A DNA stretch of 64,000 nucleotides, taken from NCBI GenBank assembly GCA_965140395.1, contig OZ223205.1, positions 434,001-498,000 on the forward strand. Direction: 5' to 3'. The DNA comes from Parvibaculum sp002684405. GTDB lineage: Bacteria; Pseudomonadota; Alphaproteobacteria; Parvibaculales; Parvibaculaceae. The notes beneath the pieces are model-generated. The model saw nothing but the letters and a program-made list of their open reading frames with translations. It made no database searches and had not been told where the DNA came from. A program made the translations under genes and the position numbers. Below are positions 15,623-25,215 of the stretch, one piece after another (the stretch's first letter is position 1; each line of letters begins with the position of its first letter).

Positions 15623-16633
15623 CTAAGGCGCATCCGGCAAGGCAGGCGCGGTCGCCGGGCCGGAGGCCCCGCCCAGCGCAAAACTCAGGAAACCGCGCAC
15701 ATCCGCCGCGCTTTCTGCCGGCACTTCTTCCATCGGCACATGGCCGGCATCGGGATAGGTGACGATCTTTGCCTGAGGGATGCGCTTTTTGAATTCTCCC
15801 GCCACGGAAACCGGAATGAGGTGGTCCTGCGCCCCCCACATCACCAGCACCGGCACCTCGATATCCGGCAGGCGGACGGCAAGACTGTCATCGTCCGGCT
15901 TGAAAGCGGCGAACCGCAGGGCAGTCGCCCGGCGATTGCCGTCGTAAAGCGTGAGGTCGTAATAGCGGTCGACCATCTCCGGCGTCACCTTGGAGGGATC
16001 GGCGAAGACGCTTTTCACACCTTCCTCGATAAGCGCGCGCGGCGTCACCCAGCGCATGATGACGCGGCCGATGGAGCTGCGGGCCAGCTCGAAAGCGAGC
16101 GGCGCCTTTTCATCCTCGGAATGCTGACGCGGAATACCGGCGGAATCGACCAGGATCAGCGCCGTTACCTTGTTCGGATGGTCGACCGCATATTGCGCGG
16201 CGACCCCGCCGCCCATGGAATTGCCGCCAATGGCGAAACGGTCGAAGCCGAGCGCAACCATCACCTCGTCGACGAAATCCGCCATGGCCTTCCGGCTGTA
16301 GTCGTCACCCGGCACCGCACCGGTCAGGCCATGGCCCGGCAGGTCCATGGTCACGATGCGGTAGCTGTCGCCTAGTTGCGCGGCCCATGGCTCCCATGTC
16401 TGGAGCGAGGCGTTGGACCCGTGCAGCAGCACAAGCACCGGCCCGGTCTCATTGCCCTGCACACGCACATGCGCATCCGCGCCATCCGGCAGTTCGATGA
16501 ACTGCGATGGCGGCTGCGCATATTGGGCAATGAGGTCATCCTTGGGGATGTCGAAGCGAACCGCCGCAATGGCGATCACCGCCAGCGCGGCAAGGACGAG
16601 CCCGACGATCCCCCAGACAAAGCGTTTCACCAT
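15623..16633 (-). CDS. membrane-anchored alpha/beta hydrolase
   Basis: The 336 residues begin with one transmembrane helix (VWGIVGLVLAALAVIAIAA) followed by an alpha/beta-hydrolase fold. The oxyanion region LLHGSNASLQTW, nucleophile elbow GGNSMGGGVA, acid region VMWGAQDHLIP and catalytic His in PDAGHVPMEE are all visible. The substrate cannot be told; esterase or lipase-like activity is most likely. The start codon overlaps the end of hemY by seven bases, making this the last gene of the heme operon. Whether it has any role in heme metabolism is unknown. The C-terminal Ala/Pro tail is probably disordered. Confidence 0.85.
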   Translation of the reverse strand: MVKRFVWGIVGLVLAALAVIAIAAVRFDIPKDDLIAQYAQPPSQFIELPDGADAHVRVQGNETGPVLVLLHGSNASLQTWEPWAAQLGDSYRIVTMDLPGHGLTGAVPGDDYSRKAMADFVDEVMVALGFDRFAIGGNSMGGGVAAQYAVDHPNKVTALILVDSAGIPRQHSEDEKAPLAFELARSSIGRVIMRWVTPRALIEEGVKSVFADPSKVTPEMVDRYYDLTLYDGNRRATALRFAAFKPDDDSLAVRLPDIEVPVLVMWGAQDHLIPVSVAGEFKKRIPQAKIVTYPDAGHVPMEEVPAESAADVRGFLSFALGGASGPATAPALPDAP

Positions 16634-18309
16634 TTCGTCGAGCCCTCCCGCGCCTCGTCCTCATCCCCATCGGGACCGGGATCGTCGGGCACGGGCGGCA
16701 CGATGACAAGGTCTTCTTCCGCTTTCGCATCGCCCTCGGCGGGTGACGCCTTGACCGAGGCATCGGATTTCGGTGCCTCGGGTTTTTCGGGCGTGGGTTT
16801 TTCGGCTGTCCCAGCGGACGCCGCAGCTGTTTGAGCAACCGGCGAGCGAAGCTTTTCCGTCACGTCGCGGGCATCGTCGCCAGGCGCGGAAAACGGTTCC
16901 GGCTCGACCGTTTCTGTGACTACGCTTTCATGCCGGTCTTCCGGCGCGCCTTCCGCTCCGCCCGGCATGCCGGATGCGGGCAGCCGGATGGCAGGCATCG
17001 TCCAGCGCAGCGCATCGAATTCGCCCGTGACCGGATTTATCGGCGACCAGCGCGGCGAGCGATAGGCCTCGCCCACCCATTGCGGATCGTCGGGCGCATG
17101 CAGCGCACGGGTAAGCCAGCCGCGCGACGAGCCGCGATTGCCGAACTCGCCTTCCTCGATCTCCGCCATCAGTTCGCACACCCGGCGTGTCGGCGCTTCT
17201 TCGGCGCCGGGCCCGGTAAAGGGCGCAAGCGCCTTGCGCGCGGCCTGCCAGTCGCGTGCGCCGATTGCCGCGCGCGCCACGAGGATGCGGCTCTCGACAT
17301 GATCGGGCGCCAGCTTTTCAAGGTCATAGGCCCGCGTCAGCCGGTCATAGGCGCTCTCGCCCTCAACCATTTCCAGCCAGGCGCTCGCAAGATCGGGATG
17401 GGGCTCATGCGCCCAGCCATCCTGCACGAGCTTCATCGCCTTGCGTGTGCGTCCCGTCGCCGCTGCGGCGCGCACGGCAAGCGCCATGGCGGGCGGGAAA
17501 TAGGGAGCAAGCGACAGGGCCTCCGAAGCCAGCCGGAAAGCCCGGCCGAATGCCTTGCGACCCGCATCGCCCGCCTGCATACGGGCCGCGACCTCCGCCT
17601 CCTGGGCCTGCGCGGTCAGCAGCACGGCGCGACGACGGCGCGCTTTCTCCCGGTCGATCAGCTTGGAAGCCAGTTCCGCGTCCAGCACGTCGAGCGCGGC
17701 CTTCCAGTTTTCTTCCGCCGCCTCGATCTCGAAAACAGCCTGCGCCGCCCAGGGCGTATTGGGGCGGAGCTTGAAGGCGCGCTTGGCGATTGTCAGCGCC
17801 TCGTCGCGGTCGCCCGCGCGCTTGGCCTGAATGAAGAGGCCGCGAAGTCCGAGAAATTCCGTTTCCGGCGTGGCGATCATCTGGCGGAAATAACCCGCCG
17901 CCGCCTGATCGTCGCCCTCAAGCTGGGCGGCCTGCGCGGACAGGAGAAGGGTCAGCGACGGCGCATCGAGAAGCTCGCGCGCATCCTTTGCAAAGCGTTT
18001 CGCATCGCCCGCATCCCCGGCGGCCACCGCCACCATGCCGCGCGAAAGCGCCAGGAAGCCCTTCTTCTGCCGCCGCTCCTGAAAATAGCGCGTCAGCTCC
18101 GCCGGGCTGCCCATCGCACTCACAAAAAGACGATAGATGAACAGCGCGAGGAAAGAGACAACAGCGAGCAGTGCGATCCCGACCACGAAACTCGTGCGGA
18201 TCTCATAGCCGCGCCAATGCATGACGAGCTGGCCGGGATTGTCGGCAAGCCAGATGCCGACGGCGGAAAGCGCCGCAATGACAAGAAATATATAGAAGGC
18301 ACGCAGCAT
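16627..18309 (-). CDS. hemY: HemY-type heme biosynthesis-associated membrane protein
   Basis: The 560 residues start with two transmembrane helices (residues about 3-22 and 40-62) that match the HemY N-terminal domain, with DNPGQLVMHWRGYEI between them. A TPR-like helical repeat region follows, with segments such as KKGFLALSRGMVAVAAGD, RAFKLRPNTPWAAQAVFEIE and DRLTRAYDLEKLAPDHVESR. This HemY is the proteobacterial TPR protein, not the Gram-positive coproporphyrinogen oxidase of the same name. Its biochemical role in heme synthesis is unclear. An acidic disordered tail of about 150 residues ends the protein. It is in the hemC-hemD-Mic60-hemY order, eight bases from the Mic60 gene. Confidence 0.9.
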   Translation of the reverse strand: MLRAFYIFLVIAALSAVGIWLADNPGQLVMHWRGYEIRTSFVVGIALLAVVSFLALFIYRLFVSAMGSPAELTRYFQERRQKKGFLALSRGMVAVAAGDAGDAKRFAKDARELLDAPSLTLLLSAQAAQLEGDDQAAAGYFRQMIATPETEFLGLRGLFIQAKRAGDRDEALTIAKRAFKLRPNTPWAAQAVFEIEAAEENWKAALDVLDAELASKLIDREKARRRRAVLLTAQAQEAEVAARMQAGDAGRKAFGRAFRLASEALSLAPYFPPAMALAVRAAAATGRTRKAMKLVQDGWAHEPHPDLASAWLEMVEGESAYDRLTRAYDLEKLAPDHVESRILVARAAIGARDWQAARKALAPFTGPGAEEAPTRRVCELMAEIEEGEFGNRGSSRGWLTRALHAPDDPQWVGEAYRSPRWSPINPVTGEFDALRWTMPAIRLPASGMPGGAEGAPEDRHESVVTETVEPEPFSAPGDDARDVTEKLRSPVAQTAAASAGTAEKPTPEKPEAPKSDASVKASPAEGDAKAEEDLVIVPPVPDDPGPDGDEDEAREGSTKW

Positions 18310-18317
18310 GGGGCAAC

Positions 18318-19787
18318 TCAGCCTTTCAGTTCGGCAAGACGCGCCGTGACGCGAGCCGTCAGCTCACGGACGAGTTTCTCCGCATCGAGACGCTTTTGCG
18401 CCTCACTCATCCAGGGCGCCGCCGCTTCGGCGGCAGCTCCTTTCAGCGCTTCACCCTGCGCCACCGCGCCAGCGAGATCGCCTTCTTTCAGCTTTTCTTC
18501 CATCCGCGCAACGATGGCTTCCGTGCTGTCGCCGGAGATCTCGCCCGTGCGCCGCACGGTGACGAGCGAAGCGGCATTGGCAAGAAAACGGTCCCAGATG
18601 CTGCTGTCGCCTTCGCGGCGAGCGGCATCGAAAATCTTCTCGATCAGCGGCTCGAAACGCGCCTTCAGCGCGGCACGCGTCGGCACGCCGTTTACCGCCG
18701 CATCATCGAGTTCTGACGGCACGTCTTCTTTCGGCAGGAAGGAGGAGACCGTCTCAAGCTCGGTCTTGAACGGCCCAGCCCCTTCGATGGCGCGGGAGAG
18801 ATTGGCAAGCGCCAGCGCGAGCGCGGCACGCTGCGCGGCATCGGGATCGTCGGCCTTCTGCTCCAGCGCGGCGAGGCGCGTTTCGATCTGCTGAATCTGC
18901 GGCTCCAGCTTGTCGATCTGGGCACCGAGCTTGCCGATCATCGCGTCGAGGCGCGCCACCTTGTCGTCGAGACCGGCAGACGGCAATTGCGCCTGCATCT
19001 CGCCGAGACGGTTCTGCGCGGCGACCGCAGCTTTGTTCGCTTCGGTGATCGTGTCCGCCAGCCCGGCATTGCGTTCTTCGAGCGCATCGAGACGGGCGGA
19101 GAGTTTGTCCACCGCCTCCGTCGAAGCGCCGCCGCCCGTGCCCGCCGTCTCGCCTCGCGCGGCCACTTCCTGCTCCAGACCGCCAAGACGCGCATCCAGA
19201 GGCTCAAGCGCATCACCGATGGCAGCCTGCACATCCGGCTGGCTGCTTTGCAGACCGTCGATCTTGTCCGCGATATCGGCGATGGCCTGCTTGTTGGCGC
19301 TCACGGCATCAGCCGTTTCGGCAGAGCCGTCGGGCTTCGCAATACCGAAATGCCAGGCAATGACGACGACGGCCGCCGCGCCCGCGATCCCCGAGATGAG
19401 ACCGCTGATGAGATGGAGATGGCTGGCCGGGGAGGCCGCGGGCGGCGGGGCTTTCGTGCCATCACCGCCATTGCCCTTGCCACTACTGCCGCCCTTGCCG
19501 CCCGTTGAAGCGGCCTCCGGCTTGCCCGAGCCAGAAGCGGTGCTCTTGGACGCTGCTCCCTGCGTCGCCGCGCCCGTTTTGTCCGCCCCTGAGGCGCCTT
19601 TCGGCGCGTCGGCCTTTACTTCCTCGGCCTTGCCGTCCAGCACTTTAGGGCGCTTGCGCTGGGAGTCCGCGCTCTTGCCCTGCCCTTGCGCGTCGGGCTT
19701 CAGCACCTCCGCGTCGGGAGATGCCTTTTCGCTCTCCGGCCTGGCGTCGCCATCTGCGGGTTTTTTCGGACCGTTCGCATCGCTCAT
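18318..19787 (-). CDS. mitofilin/Mic60-family inner-membrane protein
   Basis: The 489 residues have an Ala/Lys/Gly-rich disordered N-terminal part (1-115), one transmembrane helix (LHLISGLISGIAGAAAVVVI region) and a long coiled coil (about 150-330). The C-terminal mitofilin-type domain carries the segment SLVTVRRTGEISGDSTEAIV. The alphaproteobacterial homologue of mitochondrial Mic60 is encoded between hemD and hemY, exactly as here. In mitochondria Mic60 shapes cristae junctions; bacterial homologues are associated with intracytoplasmic or envelope membrane contacts. It is probably cotranscribed with its hem neighbours. Confidence 0.88.
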   Translation of the reverse strand: MSDANGPKKPADGDARPESEKASPDAEVLKPDAQGQGKSADSQRKRPKVLDGKAEEVKADAPKGASGADKTGAATQGAASKSTASGSGKPEAASTGGKGGSSGKGNGGDGTKAPPPAASPASHLHLISGLISGIAGAAAVVVIAWHFGIAKPDGSAETADAVSANKQAIADIADKIDGLQSSQPDVQAAIGDALEPLDARLGGLEQEVAARGETAGTGGGASTEAVDKLSARLDALEERNAGLADTITEANKAAVAAQNRLGEMQAQLPSAGLDDKVARLDAMIGKLGAQIDKLEPQIQQIETRLAALEQKADDPDAAQRAALALALANLSRAIEGAGPFKTELETVSSFLPKEDVPSELDDAAVNGVPTRAALKARFEPLIEKIFDAARREGDSSIWDRFLANAASLVTVRRTGEISGDSTEAIVARMEEKLKEGDLAGAVAQGEALKGAAAEAAAPWMSEAQKRLDAEKLVRELTARVTARLAELKG

Positions 19788-19838
19788 CTGGGGGCATCCA
19801 TCTATTTGTCGACTCGATACTATAAGGGCTTGGAGCCT

Positions 19839-20597
19839 TCAGGTCAGGTCGTCACGGGCCGCGGGGGCCGTCTTGTTCACAAGTTCAATCAACGCGGGCT
19901 GTTCCGGCCTTTCCGCGACGTGAACGCGCCTGAAAAGAGCGCCCTCGCCGTCACGCCCGACCGCATCCGCCGCCACGGCGCCGGAAAGGCAGAAGGCCTC
20001 GACCCCGGCCAGCGCCCCGTCAAGGCCCGCCTCATGCACGAGCGTCATGAAAAGCCGGGCCGTACGCGGGGAATAGAGCAACACGCCATCCACATCGCGG
20101 GCCTCCAGCGCGGCATGCGCCACATCGGGCAGGAAACGGACCGGGCGCGCCTCATAAAGCACCGCACGGACCACCTCGAACCCCTTCACGCCCAGCATGA
20201 CCTGCAGATCGCCCGCCGTCACGCTGCCCGCAACATGAAGAAGCGGCCCGGCATCCGGCGAAAGCTCGGCGCTTACCAGATCGGCCAGCGCCTCCACATC
20301 GCCAGCGGCGCTGCGAACATGGCTAAACCCTGCCGCCCGTGCCGCCTCCGCAGAGGCATGCCCGACGGCAAGCACCGGAACGGCTTTCATTGTCGCAGCT
20401 TCGCTGCGCGCCGCCAGCGCTCTGACGCCATTGGCGCTGGTGACGAGGATCGCCTGCCAGTCGCGGACCGGCAATTCGGCATCGTCGTGAAAATCGATTT
20501 CCATCAGCGGCGCGAGAACGGCCTCATGCCCGTTCCCGGCAAGAGCCGCCATCAGCTTGCCCGCATCGGCTTCCGGTCTTGTGACGAGGAGCCGCAT
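19839..20597 (-). CDS. hemD: uroporphyrinogen-III synthase
   Basis: The 252 residues match HemD: MRLLVTRPEADAGKLMAAL at the start, APLMEIDFHD, and the middle segment QAILVTSANGVRAL, typical of the two-domain uroporphyrinogen-III synthase. The enzyme cyclises hydroxymethylbilane with inversion of ring D. HemD is poorly conserved in sequence, so much of the support comes from position: it starts six bases after the hemC stop, with GAGGTGAT before its ATG, and precedes the Mic60 gene. Confidence 0.92.
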   Translation of the reverse strand: MRLLVTRPEADAGKLMAALAGNGHEAVLAPLMEIDFHDDAELPVRDWQAILVTSANGVRALAARSEAATMKAVPVLAVGHASAEAARAAGFSHVRSAAGDVEALADLVSAELSPDAGPLLHVAGSVTAGDLQVMLGVKGFEVVRAVLYEARPVRFLPDVAHAALEARDVDGVLLYSPRTARLFMTLVHEAGLDGALAGVEAFCLSGAVAADAVGRDGEGALFRRVHVAERPEQPALIELVNKTAPAARDDLT

Positions 20598-20603
20598 ATC
20601 ACC

Positions 20604-21530
20604 TCATACCGTCTGGAAGAACTGGGGCCCGGCGCGGGATTTGAGCTCCTCGCCCGCCTCGATGCCGAGGCTTTCCGCCTCGCCGGCAAGGCCTTCGCGC
20701 GAGGTCTCGATCACTTCCGCCCCGTCCGGGGTCAGGATCATGCCGGCAAGCCGCATCCGCTTGCCGGAAATTTCCGCCAGCGCCGCGATCGGCGTGCGGC
20801 AGGAGCCGTCCAGCACGCGCAGCAGCGCACGCTCGGCCGTGATGCGCAGACCCGTCGCGGCATGATGGATCAGGGCAAGCGCTTCCGCCGCTTCATCGTC
20901 ATCGGCGCGGCGCTCCACGCCCACCGCGCCCTGGGCAACGGCGGGAAGAATTTCATCACTCGAAAGTGGCGCCGTCACACGGTCCGTCAGCCCCATCCGG
21001 GTAAGACCGGCCATGGCGAGCAGCGTCGCATCGGCGACGCCCTCTTCGAGTTTCCGCAGCCGCGTATCCACATTGCCGCGGAAGGGGACGATTTTGATGT
21101 CAGGTCGCCGGAGCTTTACCTGGGCGGCGCGCCGGAGAGACGATGTGCCGACCACCGCGCCTTCCGGCAGTTCGGCAAGCGAACCCGCCTTGAACGACAG
21201 AAAGGCATCGCGCGGATCCACCCTTTCCAGAATGCAGTCGATCAGCAGCCCGTCCGGCAGCACGGTCGGCATGTCCTTCATGGAGTGGACGGCGATATCG
21301 ATGCTCTTGTCGATAAGCCCGTCCTCGATTTCCTGCGTGAAAAGGCCCTTGCCGCCCAGTTCCGACAGGTTGCGGTCCTGCACCCGGTCGCCCTGCGTGG
21401 AGATGACGACGACCTCGGTCGCCTCTTCCACCGGACGGCCCAGCGCCGCCGCGAGCCGCGCCGCGACATCGTTTGCCTGAATGAGCGCGAGCTTGGACCC
21501 GCGTGTGCCGATGCGATAGCGGCGTTGCAT
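20604..21530 (-). CDS. hemC: hydroxymethylbilane synthase (porphobilinogen deaminase)
   Basis: The 308 residues show all expected motifs: RIGTRGSKLALIQA, TQGDRVQDRNL, GLFTQEIEDGL, DIAVHSMKDMP, GTSSLRRAAQ, RGNVDTRLRKL, and the cofactor-attachment Cys at about 244 in LDGSCRTPIAAL. The enzyme joins four porphobilinogen units using its dipyrromethane cofactor. I chose the ATG at 21530 (MQRRYRIGTRG), which has GGGAAG upstream and matches family length; a reading frame extending to 21680 would overlap the divergent tsaD promoter. It is the first gene of the heme operon. Confidence 0.97.
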   Translation of the reverse strand: MQRRYRIGTRGSKLALIQANDVAARLAAALGRPVEEATEVVVISTQGDRVQDRNLSELGGKGLFTQEIEDGLIDKSIDIAVHSMKDMPTVLPDGLLIDCILERVDPRDAFLSFKAGSLAELPEGAVVGTSSLRRAAQVKLRRPDIKIVPFRGNVDTRLRKLEEGVADATLLAMAGLTRMGLTDRVTAPLSSDEILPAVAQGAVGVERRADDDEAAEALALIHHAATGLRITAERALLRVLDGSCRTPIAALAEISGKRMRLAGMILTPDGAEVIETSREGLAGEAESLGIEAGEELKSRAGPQFFQTV

Positions 21531-21667
21531 GCGTCTTCCCGTTGCTGTAAGCGCCCATTCCGATGGCGCGCGAAACTCCGACGCGCCCCTTATATAGTGT
21601 TTCGAGCCTCTTTCGAGAGGGGCGCATAGCCGCATTCGCGAAAGAAAACCCGGGAAAGACACCGCAC

Positions 21668-22762
<1,095 letters not shown>

Positions 22763-22770
22763 TCCCGCAC

Positions 22771-22806
22771 AAAAAAAGCCCCGATACCGGGGGGCGGTAT
22801 CGGGGC
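22771..22806 (-). terminator. strong terminator of the tiny membrane-protein operon
   Basis: A perfect 12-bp stem (22778-22789 with 22795-22806) and a 5-base loop are followed on the minus strand by seven T residues (A run at 22771-22777). Its polarity is opposite to tsaD, so it terminates a minus-strand transcript arriving from the right. That matches the two small genes at 22922-23227. Confidence 0.85.
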
Positions 22807-22921
22807 AAATGGACCTCAAACAAGGCCCTGGGGGTCGCCGGCTTTCCATAGGGGGAGGGTGAAAGCCGACTGAGGGAACGCTATTGAAAGGCGACAAGCC
22901 AAGGGGGAGGAGCCCCTCGCC

Positions 22922-23050
22922 TCACATTGTCGATACGACGCCACCCGACATCAGGATCAGCGAAACCGCATAGGCGGCGAGAACGACGGCAGCGGCGAGG
23001 CCTGTGCCCCTGTCCAGAAGCTCGTCCAGATTGCCTGCGATGTGTTTCAT
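22922..23050 (-). CDS. tiny single-pass membrane protein (42 aa)
   Basis: This encodes MKHIAGNLDELLDRGTGLAA, continuing with a hydrophobic helix (AAVVLAAYAVSLILMSGGVV) and ending STM. GAGGG lies about eight bases before the ATG and codon third positions are mostly G/C, supporting real coding. The helix contains LAAYAVSL, similar to LASYAVAL in the neighbouring 35-aa protein, so the two may be related. It lies between that gene and a strong minus-strand terminator. I do not recognise a family. Confidence 0.65.
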   Translation of the reverse strand: MKHIAGNLDELLDRGTGLAAAVVLAAYAVSLILMSGGVVSTM

Positions 23051-23119
23051 GTTCCGACCCTCGACAGCGGCTGGCGGCTTGGCGGCCGGGCGACCCGGCC
23101 TGCCGAATTCGTCGACGCC

Positions 23120-23227
23120 TCAGGCGCCGTACTGGGTTACGACCTGCGCAAAGAGCGCGACCGCATAGCTCGCAAGCGTGAAGGCGGCGAGCTTGTAGGA
23201 AACCTTGCGGGGCTGAATGTTCATCAT
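23120..23227 (-). CDS. tiny single-pass membrane protein (35 aa)
   Basis: This encodes MMNIQPRKVSYKLAAFTLAS, continuing YAVALFAQVVTQYGA. AGGAGA sits six bases before the first of two adjacent ATGs. A basic N-terminus (PRKVSYK) before a 17-19 residue hydrophobic segment predicts a cytoplasmic N-terminus and one membrane helix. It is 69 bases upstream of the 42-aa protein gene on the same strand and is preceded by an AT-rich promoter region. I do not recognise a family. Confidence 0.65.
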   Translation of the reverse strand: MMNIQPRKVSYKLAAFTLASYAVALFAQVVTQYGA

Positions 23228-23482
23228 GGGTCTTCTCCTGTGCCTGAAGGAGTGCAGCGTTTCGGCGCTCTCCAGTGCCGATGACGGGGATTTAGGAGCC
23301 CTCTGAACAAAAAACAATGAACAAAACAAAAAATATTCATCGTTCAGCATTCATGTTGCCGCAATGCAACAATAATTTGCACAGAAAAAACGAGTTGAAT
23401 AAGATATTTCAATGGGTTAACAGGCTTGCTGCAATCGCACCAAGCTGGAAGGAAAATTTGTGCGCCGCAGAATTTTTGGCCC
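23228..23482. promoter_or_regulatory. AT-rich promoter region of the tiny membrane-protein operon
   Basis: This 255-bp region is strikingly A/T-rich against the genome background. On the minus strand it contains CTGAACGATGAATA (23334-23347), closely matching TTGAACGATCAATG (24148-24161) in the TetR promoter, and two TTGTTCA elements nearby. The small operon and the tetR gene may therefore share a regulator. Confidence 0.45.
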
Positions 23483-24124
23483 TCAGGCCTCTTCGGAGAG
23501 GCTCTCGAGAGCTTGAACGCCCGGATCTGCCAGCTCGATTCCGGCCATCAGCGCGGTCGAAATCATCGTGTAGACGCCCTTCAGTTCTCGCTCCAGCTGC
23601 TCCAGCGACAGGCTGGTGAAGAGCTGGGGATACATGAACTTCATGGTGGCGGACTGGATGATTTCCGCGAAGAAGACCGGATCGGCCACCCTGAACTCGC
23701 CGGAGGCGTTCCCGAACTCGATGATCCGCTGCAGCACTTCGCGCTCGCGCTTCACCCCTTCATTCAGGAACTGCGGACGCTCCGTGGCGACGATATGCGC
23801 CATCTCCACGATCTTCGGGTCCTGTTCCAGCGTGTGGAAGGTCTCCCGCAAATCCTGAAACAGGAAATCGTAAAGCCGCTCCGCCGCGCTGCGGCCGGGC
23901 CGGGTCAGGATATGAGACAGGGCCGCCGCATTCTGAATCGAGGCATTGCGGCAGATTTCCTCGGCAATATCGAGCTTGCCCGGAAAATAGCGATAGATAT
24001 TGCCCGGCGACATCTCGCAGTCTTCTGCAAGCTCGGCCATGGTTGTCTTCGTGTAGCCGTAATGCTTGAAACGGCTGCGGGCGGCTTCGATGATTTTTGT
24101 TCTGGGATCGTCGCTATCTGTCAT
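23483..24124 (-). CDS. TetR family transcriptional regulator
   Basis: The 213 residues contain a TetR N-terminal DNA-binding domain: TKIIEAARSRFKHYGYTKTT, then MAELAEDCEMSPGNIYRYFP, where GNIYRYFPGKLDI is the recognition helix and following turn. The ligand-binding C-terminal domain is typical in length and includes a membrane-associated-looking tail helix. The ATG at 24124 has no ribosome-binding site, but TATAAT lies seven bases upstream, suggesting a leaderless mRNA. An inverted repeat (ATTGAACG...CGTTCAAT) covers the promoter, implying autorepression. The gene is divergent from gpsA. The ligand is unknown. Confidence 0.9.
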   Translation of the reverse strand: MTDSDDPRTKIIEAARSRFKHYGYTKTTMAELAEDCEMSPGNIYRYFPGKLDIAEEICRNASIQNAAALSHILTRPGRSAAERLYDFLFQDLRETFHTLEQDPKIVEMAHIVATERPQFLNEGVKREREVLQRIIEFGNASGEFRVADPVFFAEIIQSATMKFMYPQLFTSLSLEQLERELKGVYTMISTALMAGIELADPGVQALESLSEEA

Positions 24125-24131
24125 TTGAACG

Positions 24132-24172
24132 ATTATAAGCAAGACCATTGAACGATCAATGAACCGTTCAAT
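24132..24172 (-). promoter_or_regulatory. tetR promoter with overlapping inverted repeat
   Basis: On the minus strand TATAAT (24132-24137) follows TTGATC with a 16-base spacer. ATTGAACG (24147-24154) and CGTTCAAT (24165-24172) form a perfect 8-bp inverted repeat with a 10-base gap across the spacer and -35 box. The A of the ATG at 24124 would be at or next to the predicted transcription start. Confidence 0.6.
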
Positions 24173-24213
24173 CTTCAGTCGCGTGTTCCGGGCGACGAAA
24201 TACGAGGGGTCCA

Positions 24214-25215
24214 ATGCGGCAGTTTGAGAAAATCAGCGTCATAGGCGCAGGCGCCTGGGGAACGGCGCTGGCACAGGTGGCGGCGGACGCCGGGCGCGAC
24301 GTCACCATATGGGCCCGCGAGCCGGAGGTCGTCGAGAGCATAAACGCCACACACGAAAATGCGACCTTTCTGTCCGGCGTGGACCTCGATCGCGGCATCG
24401 ACGCGACCGGCGATCTGGCTACAGCCGCGCGCGCCGATGCACTGCTGATCGTCACGCCCGCCCAGTTCGTGCGCGCCACGCTGAAAGAGATGGCGCCGCA
24501 TCTGGCCCCCGGCACACCCGTCATACTCTGCGCCAAGGGGATCGAGCAACGGACCGGCTCCCTGCTGACACAGGTGCTGGCGGAGACGGTGCCGCAAGCC
24601 GCCGCCGCGGTTCTTTCCGGCCCGAGCTTCGCCCGCGAGGTCGCCATGGGCCTCCCCACCGCGGTGACGCTGGCCTGTGCCGACGAGACGCTCGGCCACG
24701 CACTGGCTAAAGCCGTCGGCTCGCGCACCTTCCGCCCCTATTACTCGACCGACCTCACCGGCGCCGAGATCGGCGGCGCGGTGAAAAACGTCCTCGCCAT
24801 TGCCTGCGGCGTGGTGGAAGGCCGCCGGCTCGGCGCCAGCGCCCGCGCTGCGCTGACCACGCGCGGCTTTGCCGAAATGACGCGGCTCGGCCTCGCGCTC
24901 GGCGCAAGGCGCGAAACGCTCGCCGGGCTTTCCGGCCTCGGCGACCTCATCCTCACCTGCAATTCGCCCCAATCGCGCAACATGTCGCTCGGCATTGCGC
25001 TGGGCGAAGGCAAATCGCTCGATGAGATCATGGGGGCCCGCAATTCAGTCAGCGAAGGCGTCCATACCGCAACGGCGCTGGCCGAGCTCGCCAGCGCCAA
25101 AGGGGTGGACATGCCGATCGCCCAGGCCGTCGCGGCCATCGTGACGGGCCGCATGGAAGTCGACGAGGCCATGGTCGCGCTCCTCTCCCGCCCGTTCCGC
25201 GCGGAGGGGGATTGA
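24214..25215 (+). CDS. gpsA: NAD(P)H-dependent glycerol-3-phosphate dehydrogenase
   Basis: The 333 residues match GpsA, which reduces dihydroxyacetone phosphate to glycerol-3-phosphate for phospholipid synthesis. The Rossmann motif VIGAGAWGTALAQV, CAKGIEQRTGSLLTQVL, LSGPSFAREVAMGLPTAVTL and the catalytic-Lys region GAVKNVLAIACGVVEGRRLG are visible. GAGGGG lies five bases before the ATG. In related genomes gpsA follows tsaD closely; here the tiny-protein operon and the tetR gene separate them. Confidence 0.96.
   Translation: MRQFEKISVIGAGAWGTALAQVAADAGRDVTIWAREPEVVESINATHENATFLSGVDLDRGIDATGDLATAARADALLIVTPAQFVRATLKEMAPHLAPGTPVILCAKGIEQRTGSLLTQVLAETVPQAAAAVLSGPSFAREVAMGLPTAVTLACADETLGHALAKAVGSRTFRPYYSTDLTGAEIGGAVKNVLAIACGVVEGRRLGASARAALTTRGFAEMTRLGLALGARRETLAGLSGLGDLILTCNSPQSRNMSLGIALGEGKSLDEIMGARNSVSEGVHTATALAELASAKGVDMPIAQAVAAIVTGRMEVDEAMVALLSRPFRAEGD

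Noticed and set aside
21563..21667. Upstream ATG start for tsaD giving a 35-residue N-terminal extension
   Set aside because: The extension has no TsaD similarity and covers the hemC promoter region. The family normally starts a few residues before VLGIETSCDET.
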